Origin: Candidatus Edwardsbacteria bacterium
Lineage (GTDB): Bacteria > Edwardsbacteria > AC1 > EtOH8
NCBI GenBank assembly: GCA_018821925.1
Contig: JAHJLF010000014.1
Location: 1-46,305, forward strand
Reading direction: 5' to 3'
Length of the DNA: 46,305 nucleotides
Position numbers and translations under genes: made by a program. The notes under the pieces are model-generated. The model was not told the DNA's origin. It searched no databases and saw only the letters and a program-made list of their open reading frames with translations. This document shows, in pieces, positions 22,679-30,722 of this stretch (within the stretch, counting starts at the first letter, position 1; every line of letters starts with the position of its first letter).

Positions 22679-23830
22679 ATGTCGATCGAACTCGACCGCA
22701 ACAAAGACATGAAAATAATTCTTCATATAATTAAAAAAGAGTTTCTGCAGTTTATGCGGGATCCCAAGATGGTGGCCATCAACATCATCGCTCCGGCCAT
22801 ACAACTGCTGGTCTTTACCTATGCGGCCACTCTGGATGTCCGGGAGGTAAGCATGATTGTCTGCGACCACGACAATTCCTATTACAGCCGTCAGCTGTTG
22901 AGCGGTTTCACTAATTCCGGATATTTCCGCACCGTGGAAAGCACCACCAGAACCGCGGATATAGATATTGCCCTTACCGAGACCAGAGCTTCGGTCGGGA
23001 TTGTGATCCCGGCCGGGTTCGGAAACGATCTGCTGGCTGGCAAACAGCCCCAGATCCAGGCGTTGGCTGACGGTTCGGATGCCAATTCTTCCGGCATCGG
23101 CCTGGCCTATGCCAGCCAAATCATCAACCGTTATATCGGCCTCCAGTTGGCCGGATCCCCGGGCCCCCGAAAAAATGCCCTGCTTTCGGTTAACCCCGAG
23201 ATCCGGATATGGTACAACCCCGAACTCAGCAGCCGGAATTTCATGGTGCCCGGCGTGCTAGGGCTGTTGCTGATGATAATGACCATGATGCTGACCTCCC
23301 TGGCCATAGTCAAGGAGCGGGAGAACGGCACCATGGACCAGCTGCTGGTGACTCCCATCAAGTCATATCAGCTGATAATCGGCAAACTGACCCCCTTCTT
23401 CTGCATCGGGGTCATCGACATCCTGCTGGTGATGCTGGTGGCTACCCAGTGGTTCGGGATTCCCGTCCGGGGCAGCCATCCGCTGTTGTTTTCCCTGTGC
23501 CTGCTGTTCATCATGACCACTTTGGGGCTGGGCCTGTTCATCTCCACTGTGTCCTCCAACCAACAGCAGGCCATGATGACGGCCATCTTCTTCGTGATGA
23601 TGCCGATGATCTATCTGTCCGGGTTCGTATTTCCCATAGAGAACATGCCCCTGGTGGTCCAGGCCCTTACCTATCTGCTGCCGTTGCGGTACTTCTATAC
23701 CATCATCCGGGGGATATTCCTAAGGGGATCGGGGTTGGTTGAACTGTGGCCCCATGCCCTGGCCCTGCTGATTTTTGGGATCGGCATCCTGTCGCTCAGC
23801 GTCATGCGGTTCAAAAGAAAGCTGGAATAA
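22679..23830 (+). CDS. ABC-2 permease 2 (YbhR-like)
   Basis: This 383-residue permease is a paralogue of the one before it and has the same plan: N-terminal helix, large extracytoplasmic domain, then five C-terminal helices with the coupling motif 'K-E-R-E-N-G-T-M-D-Q-L-L-V-T-P-I-K' near 213-229. Start choice is uncertain: the ATG at 22679 lacks a ribosome-binding site, and the in-frame ATG at 22709 gives a start that aligns better with permease 1. It closes the tetR-MFP-ATPase-TolC-ATPase-permease-permease operon. The following 500 bases hold no gene; transcription probably ends at the hairpin at 24030-24059. Confidence 0.92.
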   Translation: MSIELDRNKDMKIILHIIKKEFLQFMRDPKMVAINIIAPAIQLLVFTYAATLDVREVSMIVCDHDNSYYSRQLLSGFTNSGYFRTVESTTRTADIDIALTETRASVGIVIPAGFGNDLLAGKQPQIQALADGSDANSSGIGLAYASQIINRYIGLQLAGSPGPRKNALLSVNPEIRIWYNPELSSRNFMVPGVLGLLLMIMTMMLTSLAIVKERENGTMDQLLVTPIKSYQLIIGKLTPFFCIGVIDILLVMLVATQWFGIPVRGSHPLLFSLCLLFIMTTLGLGLFISTVSSNQQQAMMTAIFFVMMPMIYLSGFVFPIENMPLVVQALTYLLPLRYFYTIIRGIFLRGSGLVELWPHALALLIFGIGILSLSVMRFKRKLE

Positions 23831-23904
23831 AATATACAGAAGGATTATTTTACTGACACTTAAATAGCCCCATAATTCTTATCAGTGTTTCGAACGATTT
23901 TGTT

Positions 23905-23960
23905 GTCATGCCCGTGAAAATGGGCAACCAGATCTGGATTCTCGCATTCGCGAGAATGAC
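23905..23960. repeat. interspersed palindromic repeat (GTCAT...ATGAC type), 56 nt
   Basis: The element starts GTCATG and ends GAATGAC. It contains three short hairpins in a row: GCCC/GGGC, the palindrome CCAGATCTGG, and TCTCGC/GCGAGA. It shares the end sequences with elements at 4385, 42395 and 43974 but belongs to a different sub-type ('GTCATGCCCG...TGGATTCTCG'), a kind often seen as dispersed non-coding repeats. Confidence 0.65.
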
Positions 23961-24029
23961 CTCTTGAAGTATTTATTAGTTAAATCAATAATTATCCAAA
24001 ACGTAAAATTGCCAAAGATTGGTAGTATT

Positions 24030-24059
24030 AAAAAAACCTCCCTAAAAGGAGGCTTTTTT
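24030..24059. terminator. bidirectional hairpin terminator after the exporter operon
   Basis: A-rich CCTCC and GGAGG arms with flanking A7 and T6 runs form a hairpin (loop CTAAAA) that works as an intrinsic terminator in either direction. On the plus strand it would end the tetR-exporter operon. It is a copy of the hairpin at 28458-28487. Confidence 0.75.
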
Positions 24060-24083
24060 GACTATCACCATCTGGCGGTAGGA
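24042..24083 (-). pseudogene. remnant: last 13 codons of a TPR gene
   Basis: Read on the minus strand, these bases encode S-Y-R-Q-M-V-I-V-K-K-A-S-F-stop, the same residues as the end of the intact TPR gene at 28470-29075. The last Phe codon (TTT vs TTC) and the stop (TAG vs TAA) differ. Upstream of this the sequence no longer matches. It is a gene-end scar and not a functional gene. Confidence 0.75.
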
Positions 24084-24162
24084 ATGCGATGGCTGACGAA
24101 ATGAATAGCATCATTTGCCGCACTACTGTGTATTGTCTGAGAGCGTTTTTCTGGGGTATGGC

Positions 24163-24191
24163 TTGACTTGTGAATAAATCTATTGTATCCT
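24163..24191 (+). promoter_or_regulatory. probable sigma-70-type promoter of the Lol-like module
   Basis: TTGACT (24163-24168) and TATCCT (24186-24191) are separated by 17 bp, with one mismatch in the -35 and two in the -10. It lies about 150 bases upstream of the first gene of the module, leaving a leader of unknown role. Confidence 0.5.
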
Positions 24192-24339
24192 GATATACGG
24201 TTAAAATATGTTCGATTATTGCTAAGCGGTAATCGCAAGCCGCAAAAAAGATGAATTATATGGTGGGGTTTTTTCGACAGCCCGAAAGAACAACTGCAGC
24301 AGAATTGATTTGACCAAAAAACAAAAAGGGGATGGTAAG

Positions 24340-25053
24340 ATGAGCCTACTGATTATTGAAAATGCGAAGAAGAACTACCTGGCCGGAGACGTGATTGTTC
24401 CGGCCCTGCGAGGGATAAGCCTGATGGTAGAAAAAGGCAAATTCATTTCTTTTGTCGGGCCCTCCGGCAGCGGGAAGACGACCCTGCTGAATTTGATCGG
24501 ATGCTTGGATAAACCAACCGAGGGAACCGTCACGGTGGCCGGGGTGGAGGTCAATCGGATGGACCGGAAAACATCGGCTAAATTCCGGGGAGATAACATC
24601 GGGTTTATATTCCAGAATTTTAACCTGATTCCGGTTTTGACGGTTTATGAAAACGTTGAATACCCGCTGATAATGGTTCAGAACGTGCCTCTGGAAAAAC
24701 GAAAACAAATGGTGCTGGCGCTGTTGGAGAAAGTGGGGATGAAGGATCAAAAAGACAAATACCCGTCCCAGCTTTCCGGGGGGCAAAAGCAAAGGGTGGC
24801 CATAGCCCGGGCACTGGTGACGGAGCCGAAACTGGTTCTGGCGGATGAGCCCACCGCAAATCTGGACCACGACACGGCCTACAAAGTGATGGGACTTATG
24901 CACGAGATGAAGAAAGAATTCAACACCACGTTTATTTTTGCCACCCATGACCCCAAGGTTGTGGGCGAGGCGGAAATCATTTATACCATCGAGGACGGTT
25001 TGATAACCCAGGCCCAGGAAAATAAAAACACCGGAGGAGGATCCCTGAAATGA
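24340..25053 (+). CDS. LolD/MacB-type ABC ATPase
   Basis: This protein of about 237 residues is the ATPase of a lipoprotein-releasing or MacB-like ABC system. Walker A 'G-P-S-G-S-G-K-T', signature '[15 protein letters not shown]', Walker B '[12 protein letters not shown]' and the H-loop 'F-A-T-H-D' are all intact. The ATG at 24340 is preferred to an upstream in-frame TTG because GGGGATGG lies just before it. It ends with ATGA overlap into the permease gene. Neighbouring LolA-like and outer-membrane genes suggest a system working between inner and outer membranes, but LolD, MacB and other FtsX-coupled ATPases cannot be told apart by sequence alone. Confidence 0.9.
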   Translation: MSLLIIENAKKNYLAGDVIVPALRGISLMVEKGKFISFVGPSGSGKTTLLNLIGCLDKPTEGTVTVAGVEVNRMDRKTSAKFRGDNIGFIFQNFNLIPVLTVYENVEYPLIMVQNVPLEKRKQMVLALLEKVGMKDQKDKYPSQLSGGQKQRVAIARALVTEPKLVLADEPTANLDHDTAYKVMGLMHEMKKEFNTTFIFATHDPKVVGEAEIIYTIEDGLITQAQENKNTGGGSLK

Positions 25054-26300
25054 AGAACGTAATAAAAATTGCCTGGCGCAACCTATTAAGGTACACCCGC
25101 CGGACGCTGTTGACATCCTCGCTGATAGCTGTGGGCGTGGCCCTGGTGATAATATTCGGCGGCATTGGGGCCTCATTTAAAAGCGAGGTGGTCGGCATCC
25201 TTACCAACTCCAATCTGGGCGACGTTCAGATTCACAAAAAAGGCTATGTAGGGTCAATGGATAATCTGCCGCTGGATATCACCATCAGCGAAAAAGGATT
25301 ACAAGCGATCAAAGCTACATTGGACGACGATCCTGACGTGAAGGCCTATTCCGAAAGGATCCGGTTCGGGGCAATGATCAGCAACTTTGCGCAGACGACC
25401 AACATGAGGCTGACCGCGGTTTACCCGGAAAAAGAAAGCATGACCTGCCCCGATCTGGTAAAAAGAATAAAAGAGGGGGACTCCAATCCGGCCACTTTCG
25501 TGAAGCCCGGTGCCATCGTTATTCCGCTTAACATCGCCAATGGCCTGAACTTGAAAGTGGGGGACGATGCCGTTCTGGTGGCCACCAATAAAGACGGCTC
25601 GGTTAACGGGATGGCCTTTAAAATTTCGGGTGTTTCGGAAAACATAATGGGCCCTCAGGGGAAGGACGGGTACATTCATATTGAAGATGCCAGATCGTTG
25701 TTAAGGATCGAGGGCGGCGAAATCACCGAAATTGCGATCAAACTCAATGATTTTAACAAACTAAACTCAGCCTATGCCTCTTTAAAAAAGAGCATTGCCC
25801 AAGACCCGGGCGAAAAAACCGGCAAGCCGGGTTTTGAAATTCATTCCTGGGAGGAGTTGTCTCCGTTTTCAAGCATAGCGCAGATTGTTACGTTACTGAT
25901 TATGGTGGTGCGCATAGTCCTGGTGGCTATTGTTTTGATCAGCATCCTCAACGTGATGATGATGTCGGTTTACGAGCGGATCGGGGAAATAGGCACCATT
26001 GCATCCATCGGCACGGCTCCTTCAAAAATCTTGGCGCTGTTCCTGACCGAGGGGCTCTTGCTGGGTTTATTCAGCGCCGTAGCCGGAAATATCATAGGCA
26101 TAGTTGTGATATTAATTACCGGCTGGGTAAAATTAAATTTCACCTTTGGATCAATGAAGCTTTCGCTGTCACCTCAAATACCGACCACCGAGGTTCTGCT
26201 GGCCTTGATAATTGTGGTTATAATATCCGCCCTAGCCAGCCTGCAGCCGGCGCTCAAGGCGTCCAAAATGGAGCCGGTTGAAGCATTAAGGCATATTTAA
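25050..26300 (+). CDS. FtsX/LolC-type ABC permease
   Basis: This 416-residue permease has the MacB/LolCE plan: one helix near the N terminus (about 20-42), a large periplasmic domain of roughly 220 residues, and three helices from about residue 272 to the end. 'N-V-M-M-M-S-V-Y-E-R-I-G-E-I-G-T-I-A-S-I-G' near 300-320 is the conserved coupling region of the family, and 'L-Q-P-A-L-K-A-S-K-M-E-P-V-E-A-L-R' closes the protein, as in FtsX-like permeases. Only one permease gene is present, so a homodimer is expected, unlike E. coli LolCE. It is coupled to the ATPase gene by a 4-base overlap. Confidence 0.91.
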   Translation: MKNVIKIAWRNLLRYTRRTLLTSSLIAVGVALVIIFGGIGASFKSEVVGILTNSNLGDVQIHKKGYVGSMDNLPLDITISEKGLQAIKATLDDDPDVKAYSERIRFGAMISNFAQTTNMRLTAVYPEKESMTCPDLVKRIKEGDSNPATFVKPGAIVIPLNIANGLNLKVGDDAVLVATNKDGSVNGMAFKISGVSENIMGPQGKDGYIHIEDARSLLRIEGGEITEIAIKLNDFNKLNSAYASLKKSIAQDPGEKTGKPGFEIHSWEELSPFSSIAQIVTLLIMVVRIVLVAIVLISILNVMMMSVYERIGEIGTIASIGTAPSKILALFLTEGLLLGLFSAVAGNIIGIVVILITGWVKLNFTFGSMKLSLSPQIPTTEVLLALIIVVIISALASLQPALKASKMEPVEALRHI

Positions 26301-26315
26301 AAGAAAGGATCATCC

Positions 26316-27050
26316 ATGAAAACCAAAATAGCTTTCCTGGCAATATTGTTCGTTTCCATTGCCGGACTGGCCCTGGCCCAAAGCGGAAACGATCTGTTAA
26401 AAAGAATAGACGAAAAACTTATGCCGGAAAGTTATGAGGCCTACCGGAAGCTGATAAATATTGAGCCCAACGGCCGAAAAAAAGAATTTATCTTCTATAC
26501 GGTAAAAAAAGGGAAGGATAAAGTTGCCATGTTGTATCTTTCCCCGGCCAGCGAAAAGGGCAGGACCACCTTAAGGTTGGGCGATAATATGTGGCTTTAC
26601 ATACCCAATGTGGGCAAGCCGATACGCATAACCAGCCTGCAATCCATCACCGGCGGGGTGTTCAACAACGCCGATATCATGCAGGTCGACTACAGCGCGG
26701 AATACGATGTCGAAAAAACAGAGAAAACAGAAACAGGATATATTCTGGAATTAAAAGCGAAAAACAAAGCCGTGGCCTACGATAAGCTTAAGATGTGGAC
26801 CACCAAAGACGAAAATTTGAAGAAAATAGAATGCTATTCCGCCAGCGGAATGCTGATAAAAACCCTGGACTTTAAGGAAATGAAGAATTTTGGCAATGGC
26901 CTGATCCGCCCGGCGGTTATAGAAACGCACAGCCCGCTATATAAGGGATACCTTTCAACCATGATCTATACCCAGGTGAAATCCAGAACCCTCAAGGACG
27001 AAGTGTTCACCCTAAACTTTATGTCCCAGCTTGAGGGGTTAAGAAAATGA
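26316..27050 (+). CDS. outer membrane lipoprotein-sorting protein (LolA-like fold)
   Basis: This 244-residue secreted protein has a signal peptide cleaved near residue 21 (L-A-L-A-Q). It belongs to the LolA/LolB-like 'outer membrane lipoprotein-sorting' family (PF17131 type), which forms an incomplete beta-barrel that holds lipid. Recognisable pieces are 'R-K-K-E-F-I-F-Y-T-V-K-K-G-K-D-K', 'G-D-N-M-W-L-Y-I-P' near residue 89, and 'D-I-M-Q-V-D-Y' near 125. Members usually lie beside MMPL/RND or LolC-type transporters, as here, and may carry lipids or lipid-modified cargo across the periplasm. It is not LolA in the strict sense. It overlaps the next gene by 4 bases. Confidence 0.88.
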   Translation: MKTKIAFLAILFVSIAGLALAQSGNDLLKRIDEKLMPESYEAYRKLINIEPNGRKKEFIFYTVKKGKDKVAMLYLSPASEKGRTTLRLGDNMWLYIPNVGKPIRITSLQSITGGVFNNADIMQVDYSAEYDVEKTEKTETGYILELKAKNKAVAYDKLKMWTTKDENLKKIECYSASGMLIKTLDFKEMKNFGNGLIRPAVIETHSPLYKGYLSTMIYTQVKSRTLKDEVFTLNFMSQLEGLRK

Positions 27051-28321
27051 GGTCTTTGGCGGGGCTGCTTTGTCTTTTAATCTTCAGTGCGGTTTCCCGG
27101 GCCGAGGATTATTCTTTTGAAGTGCCCCCGGTGGAAACTCAAAAGGAAACCCTGGAGCTAAGCGGCCAGCTTGACGCCAGATATTCCCTTTTGAAAAGCA
27201 GAAAAAACTCCCCGCTGTATTCCTTACAGTACGTCGATCGGCAGTTATCCGATGTTCTGACTTCGTGCCGGGTTGATTTTTATTTAAACGGAGACTACCG
27301 GACCGAAGATCTCGGGGTTCATGTGAAAACCCAGTTGGAATATTTTGACGCCAGCCAGGCGGATTTTGGCCTGTATGAACTTTATGGAAATGTGGACCTA
27401 CCAGGCAATTCATTTTTGCTGCTGGGGCAAAAGATGTTTAATTGGGGCAAAGGGTATGCCTTTAATCCGGTGGGATATGTCAACCCCCAAAAAGATCCGG
27501 AAAACCCCGAGCTGGCGCAATCGGGAATTTTGTCAATGAATTACCAATATACCAAAAGTTTTTCCAGGGGGGCGCTTAATAATTTATCAATGGACCTGAT
27601 CCTGGCGCCCGCGGTCAACACAATTAACGGCAAAATAGCGGAGGCGGAAAAGACCGACCTCGCCGCAAAGATTTATTTTCTGCTTTGGGATACGGATATC
27701 GATCTGATGGGTTATTTCAGCAGGATAAATCCCAAAAGTATCGGATTTGATTTTTCGCGGAATATCCTTTCCAGCCTGGAAATCCACGGAGAGTTCAGCA
27801 GTTTTGCCAACCAGTCCAGATATTATATTCTACAAGACAGCCTTCAAACTGACAACATTGACGGATCCTCCTACCTTATTGGCCTGAGATGGCTGAATAG
27901 ATGGAATATCACCACTATTGCGGAATATTACCTTAATGATGCCGGCTTAAGCGGGGATCAATTTGAAGAGTACAATGCGTTCTTGGTAAATGCGGCCGCT
28001 TCGGGCGACAATGCAGCCATAGCCAGCGCCTTAAGTGTCAGCCGGGTATATTTTGGCAGCTCCAACCTGATGCGGGAATATCTGTATCTCAAGGCATCCT
28101 GGCCGGAACCGTTCAACTGGCTGTATTTCACCCCGGCCGTACAATGGATTTATAATCTGGAAGACCGCAGTTCTTCGGTAGGGGTTCCCGTCAGCTATAA
28201 ACCGATAACAAATTTTGAGTTGGTCGTTTGGCCGTCCCTGTTTGCCGGCAAAGGAAATTCCGAATACGGCAGCAAGCAATATGAAAGCAAGGTGGAGCTT
28301 TGGGCCAAGTTTTATTTTTAG
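27047..28321 (+). CDS. outer-membrane beta-barrel protein of the Lol-like module (DUF1302-like)
   Basis: This 424-residue protein has a short signal peptide (to about residue 19, S-R-A-E-D) followed by many alternating strands with aromatic residues and a C-terminal 'A-K-F-Y-F', the usual outer-membrane insertion signature. The segment 'G-Q-K-M-F-N-W-G-K-G-Y-A-F-N-P' near residue 127 resembles DUF1302/porin-like proteins that accompany LolA-like and MMPL genes. Coupled by a 4-base overlap to the LolA-like gene, it probably provides the outer-membrane end of the same pathway. Substrate is unknown. It is the last gene of the direct-repeat-bounded module. Confidence 0.82.
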   Translation: MRSLAGLLCLLIFSAVSRAEDYSFEVPPVETQKETLELSGQLDARYSLLKSRKNSPLYSLQYVDRQLSDVLTSCRVDFYLNGDYRTEDLGVHVKTQLEYFDASQADFGLYELYGNVDLPGNSFLLLGQKMFNWGKGYAFNPVGYVNPQKDPENPELAQSGILSMNYQYTKSFSRGALNNLSMDLILAPAVNTINGKIAEAEKTDLAAKIYFLLWDTDIDLMGYFSRINPKSIGFDFSRNILSSLEIHGEFSSFANQSRYYILQDSLQTDNIDGSSYLIGLRWLNRWNITTIAEYYLNDAGLSGDQFEEYNAFLVNAAASGDNAAIASALSVSRVYFGSSNLMREYLYLKASWPEPFNWLYFTPAVQWIYNLEDRSSSVGVPVSYKPITNFELVVWPSLFAGKGNSEYGSKQYESKVELWAKFYF

Positions 28322-28425
28322 CCGGAATCGCCGTACAATAAGCAAGGAAACATTGTTTTGTTCGTTTTGAAAATTAACCACTAAAAACCCCGTCGGATAA
28401 ATCAGGCGATAGCTAAAAAAGCACA

Positions 28426-28511
28426 AAAACGTAAAACTACCAAAGTTTAGAAACAATAAAAAAGCCTCCTTAGAAGGAGGCTTTTTTGACTATCACCATC
28501 TGGCGGTAGGA
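28426..28511. repeat. right copy of 86-nt direct repeat flanking the Lol-like module
   Basis: This aligns gap-free with 23998-24083. It includes the terminator and last 13 codons of the intact TPR gene on the minus strand. The two copies enclose roughly 4.3 kb that carries the LolD-like, LolC-like, LolA-like and outer-membrane-barrel genes. Confidence 0.85.
28458..28487. terminator. bidirectional terminator overlapping the end of the TPR gene
   Basis: AAAAAAGCCTCC (28458-28469) and GGAGGCTTTTTT (28476-28487) are perfect complements around a 6-nt loop. It can end transcription from both sides: the Lol-like module on the plus strand and the tol-pal-TPR operon on the minus strand. One arm encodes the last TPR residues K-K-A-S and the loop holds the Phe and stop codons. 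Confidence 0.93.
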
Positions 28512-29075
28512 TTCAAGCAGCTGGTTATCGGGGTCCAGCTCCAGGGCCCGGTTCAGATGTTTCAGGGCTTCACCATATAATCTCATCTCCACCAGGCAGA
28601 CCGCCAGGTCATTCAGAATGCTGGCGTCGCATTCATCCAGGGCCGCGGCCTGCTCCAATATCTGCCGGCCGCTCTTCTGATCGCCGGACATGAAGACCGC
28701 CCACCCCAGCAGATGCATGGTCTGGGGATGGGTGGGCCGGATGTCCAGGGACTTCTTCAGCTGGACGATGGCATCCTCAAAGCGGTCCATATAGCTGTAG
28801 AGCGAGCCCAGCTGCTGGTAATAGTTGGCCTCATTGGGATTGAGCCCTATGGCGGCCAGCAGGTGTTTCTCGGCTTCGGCAGTATCCCTCTCCAGAATCA
28901 AAAGCTCGGCCAGACCCCAATGCGCCAGTTCCAGGACCAAAGCATTCTCTTTTTGCAATTCCGGAATGGCCAGGATCTCCCGGTAAACTTTTAGGGCCTC
29001 CTTGCGCTTACCGTGGCGGGATAGCTGGTCGGCCTGGGCGAAAAGCTCGCTGTCGTTATTTTTTGGGCTGGGCAT
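28470..29075 (-). CDS. tetratricopeptide-repeat protein
   Basis: This 201-residue protein is built of about five TPR units, for example 'A-L-K-V-Y-R-E-I-L-A-I-P', 'A-E-K-H-L-L-A-A-I-G-L-N-P-N-E-A-N-Y-Y', 'A-I-V-Q-L-K-K-S-L-D-I-R-P' and 'A-L-K-H-L-N-R-A-L-E-L-D-P'. There is no signal peptide or membrane helix, so it is probably a cytoplasmic scaffold. It is the last gene of the tol-pal operon on the minus strand and its start overlaps the end of the 69-residue gene. Its stop codon lies inside the loop of the terminator. The last 13 codons are duplicated at 24042-24083. Confidence 0.88.
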   Translation of the reverse strand: MPSPKNNDSELFAQADQLSRHGKRKEALKVYREILAIPELQKENALVLELAHWGLAELLILERDTAEAEKHLLAAIGLNPNEANYYQQLGSLYSYMDRFEDAIVQLKKSLDIRPTHPQTMHLLGWAVFMSGDQKSGRQILEQAAALDECDASILNDLAVCLVEMRLYGEALKHLNRALELDPDNQLLESYRQMVIVKKASF

Positions 29076-29265
29076 GCTGCTGATTCTGGCTGGATATCTT
29101 CTTCAACTCATCCAACAAATCCTGGCGGGTGCAGAGGTTCTTGGCCACCAGGACATTTATCAGGGCCTGGATGGAAAGGGCGTTGGCGGCCACTCCCTGC
29201 TGAATGCTGATGGCATGGCCCTGCTTGGTTCCTTTGGGCCCAAAGATATTCTTTAAAAAACTCAT
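29056..29265 (-). CDS. small conserved-looking hypothetical protein (69 residues)
   Basis: I do not recognise this protein. It has a Gly/Lys-containing N terminus ('F-L-K-N-I-F-G-P-K-G'), a helix 'A-L-S-I-Q-A-L-I-N-V-L-V-A-K-N-L-C-T' followed by 'R-Q-D-L-L-D-E-L-K-K-I', and a Gln/His/Lys-rich tail. The middle looks like a small helical subunit with a 'ALxNxLxxKxLxTxxxLxxE' pattern. It is real by context: its ATG overlaps the stop of the 49-codon gene (ATGA), and its end overlaps the TPR start. All three are therefore translationally coupled at the end of the tol-pal operon. Confidence 0.7.
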   Translation of the reverse strand: MSFLKNIFGPKGTKQGHAISIQQGVAANALSIQALINVLVAKNLCTRQDLLDELKKISSQNQQHAQPKK

Positions 29266-29411
29266 TTTTTCCTTCGCTCCTCCCAGGCCCGGCGCTCCTT
29301 TTCGGTGGCCTTGCCGGTCTCGATCAGATCCCGGAATTCTTTCTCCGAAAGCGGTGTTCGGCGTTCATTGCTTCTCTTCTTGGATTTTTTTTTGGCGGCA
29401 ACTTTGGGCAT
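29262..29411 (-). CDS. very small Lys/Arg-rich protein (49 residues)
   Basis: This is a 49-codon frame on the minus strand, starting at 29411 with M-P-K-V-A-A-K-K-K-S-K-K-R-S and ending E-E-R-R-K-K. GGAGAGATAAG lies just before its ATG, an excellent ribosome-binding site, and its stop overlaps the ATG of the next gene in an ATGA. The N-terminal third is strongly basic, resembling small nucleic-acid- or ribosome-binding proteins; the rest is a charged helix (R-T-P-L-S-E-K-E-F-R-D-L-I). No family is recognised. Good signals and tight coupling make it a likely real gene despite its size. Confidence 0.65.
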   Translation of the reverse strand: MPKVAAKKKSKKRSNERRTPLSEKEFRDLIETGKATEKERRAWEERRKK

Positions 29412-29439
29412 TCTTATCTCTCCAAAAATGGTTATAGGG

Positions 29440-30183
29440 TTATGGCAGTTCTTTTATCCGGTCCTGGGCCAGTCCGGCCTCGGGGCTGCGCGGGAATTTC
29501 TTTATCAGGATTTCCCAGTTTTCCCTGGCGGCTGCTTTATTGCCCAGTTCTTTATAGCAGAGGCCGGACTTGTAATAGGCCGCCGCCGCCTTATCCTGAT
29601 TGGGGTACAGGGCGATGACCTTTTCGAACTCGGCCAGGGCCTCTTGGTATTTTTTCTGGGCGTAATATCCTTCGCCAATCCAGTATTGGGAATTATCGGC
29701 CAGGCTGCTGGTGGGATAAAGCTTCAAGAATTCCCGGAACCCGGCGATGGCCAGGTCGTAATTCCCCCGGGTGATATCCAGATAGGCGGTGTCATACAGC
29801 TGTTTGGGGTCGGGTTGTGAAGAAGTCTCCTTGGGTTTTTCCGGCGGGGTTGGCGGTTTTATCTGCTGGCTGTTGTCGGGCTTCGAGGAACCCAGCGGCA
29901 GGGTTTGGACCATGGGCCGCGACTGCTGATCCTCGTATTGCTGGTCCATGCTCATCATCCGCTCGTTCAACGATCCCCAGCGGGTGCGCATCTCGGCGTT
30001 CAGCTGATAGGTGATATCGGTCTGGGCCCGAAGCAGGCTGTCCATCAGGGTCATCTGGCTCTCCATCTTCTTCTGGCTGGTCTCCAGGTAGTCCAGCTGG
30101 TCGCGCATCCGGACGTATTCCTTCTTGACACCGCATCCGGCCAGCAGGGGAAGGCAGAGAATGAACAGGATTGTTTTCTTCAT
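29440..30183 (-). CDS. CpoB/YbgF-like Tol-Pal-associated lipoprotein
   Basis: This 247-residue protein has the CpoB layout: N-terminal coiled coil (about 25-85, 'Y-V-R-M-R-D-Q-L-D-Y-L-E-T-S-Q-K-K'), a Pro/Lys/Ser-rich linker (about 95-125), then about three TPRs ('Y-D-T-A-Y-L-D-I-T-R-G-N-Y-D-L-A-I-A-G-F'). Unlike E. coli CpoB it has a lipobox, L-A-G-C with Cys17, so it should be membrane-anchored. CpoB coordinates peptidoglycan synthesis with outer-membrane constriction at division. It starts within a few bases of the pal stop, keeping the classic tolB-pal-cpoB order. Confidence 0.93.
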   Translation of the reverse strand: MKKTILFILCLPLLAGCGVKKEYVRMRDQLDYLETSQKKMESQMTLMDSLLRAQTDITYQLNAEMRTRWGSLNERMMSMDQQYEDQQSRPMVQTLPLGSSKPDNSQQIKPPTPPEKPKETSSQPDPKQLYDTAYLDITRGNYDLAIAGFREFLKLYPTSSLADNSQYWIGEGYYAQKKYQEALAEFEKVIALYPNQDKAAAAYYKSGLCYKELGNKAAARENWEILIKKFPRSPEAGLAQDRIKELP

Positions 30184-30184
30184 G

Positions 30185-30682
30185 TTACTTCTTTTCGATC
30201 ACGAATTCCACCCGGCGGTTCTTGGCCCAGCTGATCTCGTTATGCCCGAGGTCGGCCGGTTTTTCCTTGCCGAAGCTGACGGTGGCCAGGCGGGAGCGCT
30301 CCACCCCCAGGTTGACCAGGTAATCCCTGACGGCCACCGAGCGCTTCTCGCCCAGCGCCAGGTTATACTCGGTGGTGCCGCGTTCGTCGCAATGTCCTTC
30401 CAGCCTGACCGATACCTGGGGATAGCTGCGCAGGAGTTTGGCGGCCTCGGTGAGCAGGGAGACGGAGGCCTCCTCTATTGAATATGAATCGAAGCCAAAG
30501 TAGACGGTGGAGAAATCGATTTTCACCTCGGGCTTTTTTTCTTCGGGCGTGGTGATCGGCTTCTCAACGGTGAGTTCCGGCTTGACGATCTCCTCCTGCG
30601 GAGTGGTCTGTTTTTTGGCGCAGCCTGAAAACACCATAGTCAGAGCGGCAAAAACACATAACGGGATCAACAATCTATTCAT
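30185..30682 (-). CDS. pal: peptidoglycan-associated lipoprotein Pal
   Basis: This 165-residue OmpA-family lipoprotein binds peptidoglycan from the outer membrane and works with TolB. The lipobox is F-S-G-C with Cys21; a Lys/Pro/Glu-rich linker leads to the OmpA-C domain from about residue 55: 'V-Y-F-G-F-D-S-Y-S-I', then 'E-G-H-C-D-E-R-G-T-T-E-Y-N-L-A-L-G-E-K-R' near 95-114, and 'N-R-R-V-E-F-V-I' at the end. All match canonical Pal. AAAGGAG precedes the ATG. It lies directly after tolB and before cpoB. Confidence 0.96.
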   Translation of the reverse strand: MNRLLIPLCVFAALTMVFSGCAKKQTTPQEEIVKPELTVEKPITTPEEKKPEVKIDFSTVYFGFDSYSIEEASVSLLTEAAKLLRSYPQVSVRLEGHCDERGTTEYNLALGEKRSVAVRDYLVNLGVERSRLATVSFGKEKPADLGHNEISWAKNRRVEFVIEKK

Positions 30683-30722
30683 GATTAACTCCTTTATATT
30701 GTTATAGTGATAGTTTAGTATT

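Larger units (their letters stand above)
23998..24083. repeat. left copy of 86-nt direct repeat flanking the Lol-like module
   Basis: This block aligns without gaps to 28426-28511. The first part (AAAACGTAAAA) and the last 36 bases (24048-24083, from GGAGGCTTTTTT to CTGGCGGTAGGA) are identical, with scattered substitutions between. The right copy is the real 3' end and downstream region of a minus-strand TPR gene; this left copy is therefore a detached piece of it or of a close relative. Confidence 0.85.
23831..24339 (+). other. about 500 bases without a gene: repeat, gene-end remnant, terminator and promoter
   Basis: This intergenic stretch holds, in order, a GTCAT/ATGAC-type repeat (23905-23960), the left copy of an 86-nt direct repeat (23998-24083) with a hairpin terminator and the last codons of a TPR gene on the minus strand, and a promoter-like sequence (24163-24191). 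The only other open frames are very short and have no ribosome-binding site. It marks the left edge of the Lol-like module. Confidence 0.7.
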
